Positions 34,594-43,485 of a stretch of 64,000 nucleotides of DNA are shown here, piece after piece. Made by a program: the position numbers and the translations under genes. Position 1 is the stretch's first letter. Each line of letters begins with the position of its first letter. The DNA is from Mycolicibacterium aichiense (lineage in GTDB: Bacteria > Actinomycetota > Actinomycetes > Mycobacteriales > Mycobacteriaceae). The notes below the pieces were generated by a model. It saw only the letters and a program-made list of their open reading frames with translations, was not told where the DNA came from and ran no database searches. The stretch lies in the NCBI RefSeq assembly GCF_010726245.1, contig NZ_AP022561.1:5456001-5520000 (forward strand), given 5' to 3'.

Positions 34594-35583
34594 ATGACAG
34601 AGCCGTCACAGGTCGACACCGTGCGAGGCCCGGTCTCGACCAGCGACCTGGGTGTGGTGTTCATGCACGAACACGTCTTCATCCTGTCGCAGGAAATCAT
34701 GGCCAACTATCCCGAAGGCTGGGGTGACGGCGACGCCCGCGAAGCCGACGCCGTCACCAAGCTCAACGAGCTGAAGGCACTCGGGGTGGACACCATCGTC
34801 GATCCGACGGTCATCGGACTGGGCCGCTACATTCCGCGCATCCAGCGGGTGGCCGCACAGACCGACCTCCAGATCGTGGTGGCCACCGGGATCTACACCT
34901 ACAACGACGTCCCGATGTACTTCCACTTCAGCGGCCCGGGAACACTGCTGGAGGGTCCGGAGATCATGACCGAACTGTTTGTCCGCGACATCACCGAGGG
35001 AATCGCCGACACCGGCGTCAAAGCGGGAATCCTCAAGTGCGCCACCGACGAACCAGGCGTAACCCCGGGGGTCGAGCGAGTGTTGCGTGCGGTCGCCCAG
35101 GCGCACAAGCAGACCGGGGTGCCGATCACCACCCACACGCACGCCATGAGCCGACGCGGTCTCGAGCAGCAACGCATCTTCGCCGAAGAGGGCGTCGACC
35201 TGAGCCGGGTGATCATCGGGCACAGCGGCGACACCACCGACCTGGGCTACCTCGAGGAGCTGATCGCCGCGGGCTCCTATCTCGGCATGGACCGGTTCGG
35301 CCTGGACGGCTTCCTGCCCTTCGACGACCGCGTCGACACCGTCGTGCGGATGTGCGAACGCGGGCACGCCGACAAGATGGTGCTGTCCCACGACGCGTCC
35401 TGCTACATCGACTGGCTGCCGGAGGAGGTCATTCCGGTGGCCATGCCCAACTGGCATTTCCGGCACATCCACAACGATGTGCTTCCCGCGCTACGCCGGC
35501 GCGGGGTGACCGACGAACAGATCACCACCATGCTGGTGGACAACCCCCGCGCCATTTTCGCCAAGCAAGGTGCCTATGAGTGA
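34594..35583 (+). CDS. php: Phosphotriesterase-like lactonase (Php)
   Basis: A 329-aa amidohydrolase-fold enzyme with the full metal-binding set: HEH at residues 25-27, the lysine that is usually carboxylated (K148 in GILKCATDE), His in TTHTHA and IIGHSGDT, and Asp in LSHDASCYIDW. Such PLL enzymes hydrolyse lactones, including acyl-homoserine or hydroxy-fatty-acid lactones, with weak organophosphate activity. It corresponds to Rv0230c (Php). The start is 11 bp after the aftD stop, and its end overlaps the next gene by 8 bp, so the lactonase and the ligase are translationally linked. Confidence 0.88.
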   Translation: MTEPSQVDTVRGPVSTSDLGVVFMHEHVFILSQEIMANYPEGWGDGDAREADAVTKLNELKALGVDTIVDPTVIGLGRYIPRIQRVAAQTDLQIVVATGIYTYNDVPMYFHFSGPGTLLEGPEIMTELFVRDITEGIADTGVKAGILKCATDEPGVTPGVERVLRAVAQAHKQTGVPITTHTHAMSRRGLEQQRIFAEEGVDLSRVIIGHSGDTTDLGYLEELIAAGSYLGMDRFGLDGFLPFDDRVDTVVRMCERGHADKMVLSHDASCYIDWLPEEVIPVAMPNWHFRHIHNDVLPALRRRGVTDEQITTMLVDNPRAIFAKQGAYE

Positions 35584-37042
35584 CGAGATCCCGGCGCTCG
35601 GGGCACGGCTGAGCCAGCTGGCCGCCGAGGCACCCGATCTCCCCGCCGTGTCGTGCGAGGGCCGCACGATCACCCGCGGTCAGCTCGAGTCGGCGTCGAA
35701 CCGGGTGGCCCGCGCCTACGCCGAACTCGGGGTCGGCCAAGGCGATTACGTGACGATAGCGGTGGCCAACTCGATCGAGTGGGTGCAGGCGACGGTGGCG
35801 GTGTGGAAGCTCGGTGGCATCCCGCAACCGCTGTCGCCGCGGATGCCGGACGCCGAATTCGAAGGCCTGCTCGAGTTGAAGCCGCGCGCACTGCTGGTCG
35901 GCCGCGCCGACCCGCGCGGGATCGTGCCGTCGGTGGCCGCCGACTTCACCGGCAGTCCCGATCTGTTGGATGATCCACTGCCCGAAACGGTTTCACCGGC
36001 CTGGAAGTCGATCGCGTCGGGCGGCAGCACCGGGCGGCCGAAACTGATCGAGGCCGGCGGGGACAGCCGGTATCCGGCCGACCTGGTGGCGATGGGGATG
36101 GGCAACGAACCGACCGACACCCAGCTGGTGCCGGTCCCGCTGAGCCACAACACCGGCTTCACCTCAGCCACCATCGCATTGGCGACCGGGCAGCACCTGG
36201 TGCTGTTACCCAGGTTCGACCCGGAGCGCTTCCTGCGGGTGATCACCGACTACCGGGTGAACTACCTGACCACCGTGCCGACGATCATGCAGCGACTGCT
36301 GCCGGTCTACCACGCCAACCCGGACGCCTACGACCTGTCGTCGCTGCGGCGGCTGTGGCACGTCGCCGCCGTCTGCCCGCCGAACGTCAAGCAGGCGTGG
36401 ATCGACCTGCTCGGACCGGACGCGGTGTGGGAACTGTACGGCGGCACCGAACTTCAGGCTCTGACGTTCATCAGCGGTTCGGAGTGGCTGACCCACCGCG
36501 GGTCGGTCGGTCGGGTGGTGGCCGGTGAGATGAAGGTGCTCGACGACGACGGCAACGAATGCCCGCCGGGGGTGCTCGGGGAGATCTACATGCGCCCCAA
36601 CCCGGGTTCGCGCCCCACCTACCGCTACATCGGCAGCACCGCCAAGTCCCGCGACGGCTGGGACTCGCTCGGTGATCTCGGCTGGTTCGACGCCGAGGGC
36701 TACCTGTATCTGGCCGACCGTCGGGTCGACATGTTCACCGTCGGCGGCCGCAACGTGTATCCCGCGGAAATCGAGAGCGCGCTGTCCGAGCACCCCGCCG
36801 TGCTGTCCTGCCTGGCCGTCGGGGTGCCGCACGAGGACCTCGGCCAGGTGCCATATGCGTTGGTGCACACCGATGGTGACGTGCTCACCGAAGACGATGT
36901 CAAGGCGTTCGTGGCGCAGCGGCTGGCCGACTACAAGGTGCCGCGCGCGGTCGAGTTCGTGGACACCCCGTTGCGCGACGACGCGGGCAAGGCTCGCCGG
37001 TCCGCGGTTCGGGATCAGGTGATCGCCCGGCTGCAGGGTTAG
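35576..37042 (+). CDS. Acyl-CoA ligase-like AMP-binding protein
   Basis: A 488-aa adenylate-forming enzyme. It shows the ATP loop SIASGGSTGRPKLIE, WELYGGTE, SLGDLGWFDAEGYLYLADR and the C-terminal DDAGKARR lysine motif. It is shorter than typical FadD proteins and resembles the bile-acid/steroid-CoA ligase branch, so the substrate is probably a hydroxylated or cyclic carboxylic acid. It starts inside the php stop region (8-bp overlap), which suggests that a lactone opened by Php is activated here as a CoA ester. That pathway is inferred from coupling alone. Confidence 0.8.
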   Translation: MSDEIPALGARLSQLAAEAPDLPAVSCEGRTITRGQLESASNRVARAYAELGVGQGDYVTIAVANSIEWVQATVAVWKLGGIPQPLSPRMPDAEFEGLLELKPRALLVGRADPRGIVPSVAADFTGSPDLLDDPLPETVSPAWKSIASGGSTGRPKLIEAGGDSRYPADLVAMGMGNEPTDTQLVPVPLSHNTGFTSATIALATGQHLVLLPRFDPERFLRVITDYRVNYLTTVPTIMQRLLPVYHANPDAYDLSSLRRLWHVAAVCPPNVKQAWIDLLGPDAVWELYGGTELQALTFISGSEWLTHRGSVGRVVAGEMKVLDDDGNECPPGVLGEIYMRPNPGSRPTYRYIGSTAKSRDGWDSLGDLGWFDAEGYLYLADRRVDMFTVGGRNVYPAEIESALSEHPAVLSCLAVGVPHEDLGQVPYALVHTDGDVLTEDDVKAFVAQRLADYKVPRAVEFVDTPLRDDAGKARRSAVRDQVIARLQG

Positions 37043-37043
37043 C

Positions 37044-38015
37044 TCAGCCCTTCGCAGTCTCCTGCCAGGCGCGGGCCGCAACCAGCTCGGGCACCAACAC
37101 TTCGGTCAGCAGCCGCACATCGTCGTGGTCGTCGCCGGGGTAACGGACCTCGAGCCGGGCCCCCGGCACGGTGTCGCCGACCCCGACAACGGTGGTGCCG
37201 CGCAACGTCGTCCACTCCGCCATCTGGTCCTCCCACTCCGAGCCGGCGAACACCAGCATCCGGTAGTCGGTGGTCTTGGTGAGGTAGACGTCGACATGGC
37301 TCCAGTCACCGGTCTCACAGCCGACGGCAGGACGGCGCGGCCCCTCGCGCAGCATCAGCGCACCCTGCTGCGCAGAGCAGAATCGGTGGGCCGGTGCGAC
37401 CAGGTGAGTGCCCGTCGGCCCGAGCAGCGCGTCGGCCACCTCGGGACGCCAGGCCGCCTCGGTGTCGAGCAGGTGCGCGCTCGCCTCCGCCGCTGTCGCG
37501 ATCGACGCGACCAGGCCGGCGGTGTCGTGCCCGGACAGGTGCAGCTCGAGCGCCATGAGCAGTGCCAGCGTGTGCTGATAGCTGCGGCAGGCCACCCCGC
37601 CGCGCTCGGGCTCAGCGGCCAAATCGACTACGGCGGAGCATGATTCGGTGATGGACGATCCTGCAGTGTTGGTCAGCGCCACCGTGGTGACCCCGGCGGG
37701 CAGCCGGCTCAGCGCATCCAGTGTCTCCGCCGAACCTCCCGTCGCCGAGGTTGCCACCACCAGGGTGCCCGGTCCCCAGGCCGGCAGCAGACGCGTGGAC
37801 GCCAACTCCGAGGCCGCGAGAAACCCGTGCGCCCGCAACCGCGCGGCCGCGATGGCCCCGGCGTAGGCGGAGGACCCCATGCCGAGGAACACCACCCGTT
37901 CCGTGGTGGCCGGATCGACTGCCGCCCAGGGATTGTCGGCGCCGATGCGCTCGGCGAGCCGAGACAGCACCTCGGGCTTACGGGCCAGGTCCGAGGCAAA
38001 GCCGTCAGGGTCCAC
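37044..38015 (-). CDS. SIS-domain sugar-phosphate isomerase/deaminase-like protein
   Basis: A 323-aa protein with two SIS (sugar isomerase) folds. Phosphosugar-binding motifs are FLGMGSSAYAG and VATSATGGSAETLDALS, in the arrangement of GlmS isomerase halves and of AgaS/FrlB-like proteins. The GTG start (38015) follows AAGGGA and lies 11 bp inside the end of the kinase gene; a longer frame upstream is a shadow of that gene. Pairing with a glucosamine-kinase-like enzyme suggests it acts on an amino-sugar phosphate. Residues for a precise reaction cannot be assigned by eye. Confidence 0.8.
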   Translation of the reverse strand: MDPDGFASDLARKPEVLSRLAERIGADNPWAAVDPATTERVVFLGMGSSAYAGAIAAARLRAHGFLAASELASTRLLPAWGPGTLVVATSATGGSAETLDALSRLPAGVTTVALTNTAGSSITESCSAVVDLAAEPERGGVACRSYQHTLALLMALELHLSGHDTAGLVASIATAAEASAHLLDTEAAWRPEVADALLGPTGTHLVAPAHRFCSAQQGALMLREGPRRPAVGCETGDWSHVDVYLTKTTDYRMLVFAGSEWEDQMAEWTTLRGTTVVGVGDTVPGARLEVRYPGDDHDDVRLLTEVLVPELVAARAWQETAKG

Positions 38016-39216
38016 CGGCGATCCCTTCGTCGAGCAACATGGGTAGGGCGGTCTCGGGGACGTACATCCAGCGCGGCAGATGCCGTGCCGCGTAGACGAC
38101 TTCCCGTAACACCTGCTGCAGGCGGAATGCTCGCAGACAGGCCGGATCGTACAACTCGCCGTGCCCCAGTGCGGCCAGGTGTGTGGCGTAGCTGCGGGTG
38201 AAGCGATCACGGGCCAGCCGTTCGACCCTGGCCAACGCTTGCTCGTCGACGCGGTGGTGGCGGCGGGCGACGATCGCCGCGTGGGTCAACGACTGCGCCA
38301 ACCCGGCGACGTCGAGGACGGCCGGGATCGGCAGGACCCGCTCGGCGGGCGGCAGCACCGGGTTGCCGTCGAAATCGATGACCGCGTAGCCGCCGGGATG
38401 CCGCAGCACCTGGCCGACATGCAGATCACCATGACCCTCGATCACCGCGGTGCCGGCCATTGCGCCGAGATCGGCCAGAATCTCATTGATCGCCCGGCTA
38501 TCGAGAAGATCCCGGAGCGCCGGATCAGCCTGCGCCCGAGCCTCATCCAGAGTCGCTACTGCCGCCGCCCGCCACCGCTGCGCGTCGGCGGGTGAGGCGA
38601 TGGTCGCGGTGGACGCCAGCGCGGCGTGCAGTTCGGCGATCACAGCGCCGACATCAGCGGCCGCTGCCATCAGCTCGTCCGCCGGGGCACCGGGAGCGGC
38701 AGCCGCCGCCGCGATCAGGTCCACCGCCCACGTCCACCCGTCGACGGCACCGGGCAGATACTCGTCGACGCCGGCCACCAGCGTCTGCGCGCCGTCCTCG
38801 GATCGCCAGGTGACCAGCCCCCACGGGCACGGCATATGACGAAAGCCATTGGCGCGCAACAGCTCGATCCGGCGGGGTGCCGGATGAGGGCCGGCCAGCA
38901 GATGTGCGGCCCACTTCACCACCGCCGCGTCACCCACGATCACCGACTCGTTGGTCTGATCCACGGTGATCGCCCGCTCGCCCGCCGCGACCCGTGCCGA
39001 CCACGAGTGCACGGTGAAAGATCCGATCTCGGACACCCCCGGCGCCGCCACCAGTAGCGCGAGCAGCGCCTCGGCGACACCGTCGCCGGGCCGGGCCCGC
39101 CGCCACGACCCGTCGGAGTCGCGGACCTGCGGTTCGGCGGTCAACCCGTCCGCGGTCGTGACGATCGAAAGTCGTTTCCCACCAATCAGATCCAGTGAGT
39201 CGAGGTCACCGCTCAC
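38005..39216 (-). CDS. Maltokinase-fold sugar kinase, glucosamine-kinase-like
   Basis: A 403-aa kinase of the aminoglycoside-phosphotransferase/maltokinase fold. The N-terminal cap-like domain is followed by the VKW lysine strand (about 100-102), a hinge near GVDEYLPGA, the catalytic loop GHGDLHVGQ (His262, Asp264) and the metal-binding DFD (281-283). Actinobacterial proteins of this type have been shown to phosphorylate glucosamine and are often encoded with SIS proteins and glycosyltransferases, as here. Maltokinase is the main alternative, but no trehalose synthase or GlgE-pathway gene is nearby. It starts at GTG, 4 bp after the glycosyltransferase stop. Confidence 0.78.
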   Translation of the reverse strand: MSGDLDSLDLIGGKRLSIVTTADGLTAEPQVRDSDGSWRRARPGDGVAEALLALLVAAPGVSEIGSFTVHSWSARVAAGERAITVDQTNESVIVGDAAVVKWAAHLLAGPHPAPRRIELLRANGFRHMPCPWGLVTWRSEDGAQTLVAGVDEYLPGAVDGWTWAVDLIAAAAAAPGAPADELMAAAADVGAVIAELHAALASTATIASPADAQRWRAAAVATLDEARAQADPALRDLLDSRAINEILADLGAMAGTAVIEGHGDLHVGQVLRHPGGYAVIDFDGNPVLPPAERVLPIPAVLDVAGLAQSLTHAAIVARRHHRVDEQALARVERLARDRFTRSYATHLAALGHGELYDPACLRAFRLQQVLREVVYAARHLPRWMYVPETALPMLLDEGIAGGP

Positions 39217-39220
39217 GTGG

Positions 39221-40543
39221 TCAGCCTGACGTGCTGTCGCGATTCCGGTGCTGCAGACCCACCTGCTCGATGACGTCGGCGCCGACGCGCAGGCCGTCCC
39301 GGGCCCGGATCGCCGCGCCGATGTCGGCCAGCCGGTCGCGTAGCTCGGTGTCGGCGAGGATCGTGTCCACAGCCGCGATGAGCTCCTCGTCGCGGAAGGC
39401 ATACGTGTCGAGCCGCACACCGAAGCCGAGTTCGTCTACGCGCTGGGCATTTTCGTACTGGTCCCAGAACAGCGGCAGCACGATCAGCGGCTTGCCGAAG
39501 TGCAGGGTCTCGGTCACCGTGTTGTTGCCGCCGTGCGAGATGACCAGATCAACCTGCGGGATGACCTTTGTCTGCGGCAACATCTGCTCGCCGACCATGT
39601 TGTCGGCCAACGTGATCCGATCCGCCTGCGGGCCCTTGCTCACGATGTACCGGTGCTCGGTCTTGGCCAGCACGTCGACCAGCCGCTGCATGAGTTGCAC
39701 GTCGGCGCCGCCCAGCGATCCCAGCGACAGATAGATCAACGCGCTGGACTCCGGCCGGTCGGCCAGCGATGCGGGCAGCTCGTACTCCGCGTCGGTCTCC
39801 CGGACACTGGAATCCATCCGCGTCCAGCTGTCGCCGAGCGGGCGTGCGTCGACATAGTCGGCCTCGGCCGGATAGACGTAGAGATTGGCGGCGTTGTCCC
39901 GCGGCATGAACTCCAGATCCGGCAGCGGGCCGGCACCGTGGCGCTGAACCCACGAGTTGAAGTCGGACCACATCGCACGATGGGTGCGGTCGAACTCGGC
40001 CCGGTAGGCGTCCCACTGCGTGGGGTCGGCACTGGGCAGGCCGGAGAACGGCGGCGGCACGTTCGGTCCTGGCACTTCGAGCGGGCTGCACGACACGATC
40101 CGCACGAACGGCGCGCCTGCACTCACCAACGCCGGGAACAGCACCACGTTGTCTTCGACGATCACGTCGGGCTGATGCTCAGCCACGATCTCCTGCAGCC
40201 GCGGCTCGCAATATTTGGCGCCGTCGATGAGCGCCTGATACGTCGGCTGGATGAAAGTTTCGAGCTGCGAAACGGTCGGCTTGCGAAATTCCGGGGCGGT
40301 CTCGGCGATGAAGTCCGTCCAGAATTTGCCGGGATCCTCGTCGGCGGCACCCTCAGCGGGTTCGGCGAGATCGACCAATTCTTCGGTGAAGCCCAGTGCC
40401 GCGAGTTTGCCCGCCCAGGAGCTCTCGGCGGCAAACACAATGCGATGGCCGCGGTCCTGCAGGATCGCGGCCAGACCGATGCACTGATTCGTGGGACCGT
40501 AGGCCGACTCGGGCCAGAACATGACAGTCAACGGCTCGGTCAT
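39221..40543 (-). CDS. GT1-family glycosyltransferase (UGT/MGT-like)
   Basis: A 440-aa GT-B enzyme. The N-terminal acceptor domain begins MTEPLTVMFWPESAYGPTNQ. The C-terminal donor domain has LGSLGG and the nucleotide-sugar signature ISHGGNNTVTETLHFGKP...PLFWDQYENA. Such enzymes glycosylate small lipophilic acceptors such as macrolides, sterols or phenolics. ATG 40543 follows GAAGGGA. It heads a leftward three-gene operon with the sugar kinase and SIS protein, which might supply an amino-sugar donor. The product is unknown. Confidence 0.82.
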   Translation of the reverse strand: MTEPLTVMFWPESAYGPTNQCIGLAAILQDRGHRIVFAAESSWAGKLAALGFTEELVDLAEPAEGAADEDPGKFWTDFIAETAPEFRKPTVSQLETFIQPTYQALIDGAKYCEPRLQEIVAEHQPDVIVEDNVVLFPALVSAGAPFVRIVSCSPLEVPGPNVPPPFSGLPSADPTQWDAYRAEFDRTHRAMWSDFNSWVQRHGAGPLPDLEFMPRDNAANLYVYPAEADYVDARPLGDSWTRMDSSVRETDAEYELPASLADRPESSALIYLSLGSLGGADVQLMQRLVDVLAKTEHRYIVSKGPQADRITLADNMVGEQMLPQTKVIPQVDLVISHGGNNTVTETLHFGKPLIVLPLFWDQYENAQRVDELGFGVRLDTYAFRDEELIAAVDTILADTELRDRLADIGAAIRARDGLRVGADVIEQVGLQHRNRDSTSG

Positions 40544-40801
40544 CACAATCCCTTCGGCAGCCAACGTCTTCGGCACAGATCTTCGCTCACCAGGCGGGCC
40601 CGGCACGGGGCGCCCGGCGGGAGAGCATCACATCCTGGTGGCAAATATTACGGAGGGCGCAACCGGGGGACCGTTTCGACGTCATGCCAGCTAACGTCGC
40701 TATCGGAAGGACTTCCGCGCTGCCGTGTTCCACACGGCCGGCGACCCGCGGTACTGCGTGACTTCGGTGGGAGCGCAACACCTGCTACTGCCGGAGGCAC
40801 G

Positions 40802-42430
40802 ATGGACAACGACAGCCCACTCGTCGTCGAGTCGTCCGTCGAGGAGGCCTGGGCCGCGGTGCCGCACCCCGTCGTGGTCGTCGACGACTGCGGGATCGTC
40901 ACCGCGATGAGTTCCGCAGCCGCCTCGGTCCTGCCCGACGCCGTTGTCGGAGCGCCACTGGCCGGTCACGCGCCGTCGTGGTTTGTCGACCTCTGCAGCC
41001 GGCAGAGCGGGCAGGTGCCCAGGTCGCTGGAGGACCGCGAGTTCGACGCGCAGCCCACGGTGCTGCCGGGCGGCCACATCGCGTGGTGGCTGATCGGTGA
41101 CCCGCACCGCTCGCTGCAGCGAGCCGAAGCCGCGTTGCACCGGGAACGCACGCACGCCGCATTCCTCGACGAGGCCTCCGCCGTGCTGACCGTCTCGCTC
41201 AATGTCGAGCGGTGTATGGCGGCGACAGCACGGATGGCCGCCCGGCACCTGGCCGATGCCGCCGTCGTGGTCGGCCCCCTGTCGGCGGGTGTGCTTCCGG
41301 TGTTCTGCACCGGCCAGGACGGCGAAGTCGAACAACGACACGTCGAGGCCGATCCCGCTGCGGTGTCCGGGCTCGGCGAGGCGTTGCGCGGATTTCCTCC
41401 GGTCCCGTCGCGCTGGATTGATCCGGCGACCATCCCGGCGTGGATGGTCCCGCAGAATTTCCAGGGACCCGTCGGTTCGATCGTCATCACTCCGCTGCCC
41501 GGCCACGGCATCCCGGCGGGCGCACTGGTGTTGCTGCGCCGGACCACCCACGCCGCGTTCAGCGAAGGCGAGGAACTTCTGGCCAGGTTGTTCGCCGCCA
41601 GGGCGGGCACCGCGTTGTCGGCGGCGCGGCTGTACGCCGAACAGTCCGACATCACCCACACCCTGATGCGCGATCTGTTGCCGCCGCAACTGCACCGCAT
41701 GCACGGTTTCGAACTCGCGGGACGCTATCGGGCATCCGAGGACCACCACCTGATCGGCGGTGACTTCTACGACGTCCATCCCGCAGCCACTCCCGAGGCC
41801 GAGACACTCGTCGTGTTGGGCGATGTCTGCGGCAAGGGTCTGCAAGCCGCGGTGCTGACCGGCAAGATCCGCAACACCCTGCAGGCGTTGGCTCCGCTGG
41901 CCGAACACCACGAAGGCGTGTTGAAACTGCTCAACAGCGCTCTGCTCTCACCGGACAACAGCCGCTTCGCCACCATGGTGCTGGCCTCGATCTCCCACGT
42001 GGACGGTCAGCTGCGGTTGCGGTTGACCTGCGCGGGCCATCCGGCGCCGCTGATCGCGCGCAGCGACGGCACGGTCGAGACCGCGGACACTCGCGGCATG
42101 CTCGTCGGCGCCCTTCCCACGTTCCGGGCGCGGTCATTCGAGACGACCCTGGCGCCCGGCGAGACATGCCTGCTCTACACCGACGGCATCACCGAAGCGC
42201 GGGGCGGCCCGCTGGGCACCGACCTGTACGGCGAGGAGCGACTGGCGGCGGCGTTCGCCGAGTGCGCGGGGATGCCGGCCGAAGCAGTGGTCGAACGGAT
42301 CATGATGCTGACCTCGCAGTGGGTGGACCGGTTACCGCACGATGACATCGCCGCGGTCGCCATCACCGCCCCGCGCCGCAACCATCTGTCCGCCGTCGAC
42401 GGGCACACCGCCGGGCGGTACACCGCGTGA
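40802..42430 (+). CDS. RsbU-type PP2C phosphatase with PAS and GAF sensor domains
   Basis: A 542-aa signalling phosphatase. Residues 15-105 look PAS-like (PVVVVDDCGIVTAMSSAA), 120-270 GAF-like, and 300-525 form a SpoIIE/PP2C domain with its metal-binding aspartates intact: GGDFYDV, LGDVCGKGLQAAVL, LLYTDGITEAR and DDIAAVAI. RsbU-type phosphatases dephosphorylate a STAS antagonist so that it can sequester an anti-sigma kinase. The likely substrate is the STAS protein two genes downstream. GGAGG precedes the ATG. The stop overlaps the next start in GTGA. Confidence 0.9.
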   Translation: MDNDSPLVVESSVEEAWAAVPHPVVVVDDCGIVTAMSSAAASVLPDAVVGAPLAGHAPSWFVDLCSRQSGQVPRSLEDREFDAQPTVLPGGHIAWWLIGDPHRSLQRAEAALHRERTHAAFLDEASAVLTVSLNVERCMAATARMAARHLADAAVVVGPLSAGVLPVFCTGQDGEVEQRHVEADPAAVSGLGEALRGFPPVPSRWIDPATIPAWMVPQNFQGPVGSIVITPLPGHGIPAGALVLLRRTTHAAFSEGEELLARLFAARAGTALSAARLYAEQSDITHTLMRDLLPPQLHRMHGFELAGRYRASEDHHLIGGDFYDVHPAATPEAETLVVLGDVCGKGLQAAVLTGKIRNTLQALAPLAEHHEGVLKLLNSALLSPDNSRFATMVLASISHVDGQLRLRLTCAGHPAPLIARSDGTVETADTRGMLVGALPTFRARSFETTLAPGETCLLYTDGITEARGGPLGTDLYGEERLAAAFAECAGMPAEAVVERIMMLTSQWVDRLPHDDIAAVAITAPRRNHLSAVDGHTAGRYTA

Positions 42431-43485
42431 TCAGTGCGACCGTCCAGGATCAGCTCTGGGCCGCCGTTCTGGCCGGCGATGAGTATGCCGCGGCGGCAAC
42501 GGCTTTGGCGGCCATCGATGCCGGGATGACACCCGAGGACGTTCTGCTCGACGTGGTGGCGCCGGTGCAGTGCCGCATCGGCGCGGAGTGGGCGGCCAAC
42601 CGGCTCTCGGTGACCGAGGAGCATTCCGCGACCGCGATCAACGACCGGGTGATCGCGACGCTGGCCCACCACCCGGCACACCGCGGCGATGAGGAAGCCG
42701 GCCGCGTCACGGTGGCCTGTGTGGACGGCGAATGGCACGTGTTGCCGGCCCGATTGCTCGCCGAGGTTCTGCGGCTGCGGGGATGGCGGGTCGACTTCCT
42801 GGGCGCCCAGGTCCCCACCCCACACCTGATCGCCCACCTGCATCGGCACGGCCCCGACGCCGTCGCGCTGTCCTGCTCGATCCCCAGCCGTCTTCCGCTC
42901 GCGCACGCAGCGATCACCGCGTGCCAAGCAGCCGGTGTCTCCGTGTTGGCCGGCGGCGCCGCCTTCGGCCCCCAAGGTCGCTATGCCTTCCAACTCGGCG
43001 CCGACGGCTGGGCACCGGATGCTCGCGGGGCGGCCGATGTCCTCCGTCGCGGGCTGCGTCCTGCCCGGACCTTTGGTGGTCAGCAGTTCGACTTCGGTCT
43101 TCCGCACCTGGCCGACCAGGAGTACACCTTCGTCAACGAGACGGCCGCCGAACTGGTCCGCGCCACCGTGGCAGAGCTGACGCACTGCATCCCGGATATG
43201 CAGTCCTACAGCGATTTTCAGCGTCAGAACGCGACTGTCGACGTCGCCCACACCGTCGATTTCCTGGCCGCCGCCCTCTACACCGACGACGACGAGCTGT
43301 TCGAACGGTTCATCGCCTGGACTGCCGGGATACTGACCGCGCGTGGGGTTTCGGCCCTGGTGCTGGCGCGGTCGTTGGAGGTGCTGGCCGTCCGGCTCCA
43401 CGATTTTCCCCGTGCCCGACGAATCCTGTGTAATGCCCTGAGCACCCTGGCCCAACCGGCCACCGACCCCTCACTGATGCCATGA
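42427..43485 (+). CDS. Cobalamin-binding sensor protein with CarH-type Wx9EH motif
   Basis: A 352-aa protein with three parts. Residues 1-90 form a helical cap with W55, nine residues, then E65-H66, the Wx9EH signature of the adenosylcobalamin photoreceptors CarH/LitR. Residues 93-210 form the B12-binding Rossmann domain with E102-W-H104-V-L-P (ExHxx with the usual Gly replaced by Pro), a serine motif LSCS and the GG pair at 176-177. Residues 215-352 form a helical domain I do not recognise. CarH has a MerR DNA-binding head; here it is absent, so output must be by protein contact. Overlaps of 4 bp on both sides tie it to the phosphatase and STAS genes. Confidence 0.82.
   Translation: MISATVQDQLWAAVLAGDEYAAAATALAAIDAGMTPEDVLLDVVAPVQCRIGAEWAANRLSVTEEHSATAINDRVIATLAHHPAHRGDEEAGRVTVACVDGEWHVLPARLLAEVLRLRGWRVDFLGAQVPTPHLIAHLHRHGPDAVALSCSIPSRLPLAHAAITACQAAGVSVLAGGAAFGPQGRYAFQLGADGWAPDARGAADVLRRGLRPARTFGGQQFDFGLPHLADQEYTFVNETAAELVRATVAELTHCIPDMQSYSDFQRQNATVDVAHTVDFLAAALYTDDDELFERFIAWTAGILTARGVSALVLARSLEVLAVRLHDFPRARRILCNALSTLAQPATDPSLMP

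Noticed and set aside
38016..38210. N-terminal extension of the SIS protein
   Set aside because: It is a Cys/Pro/Arg-rich shadow of the kinase gene; GTG 38015 has a ribosome-binding site and begins the conserved protein.
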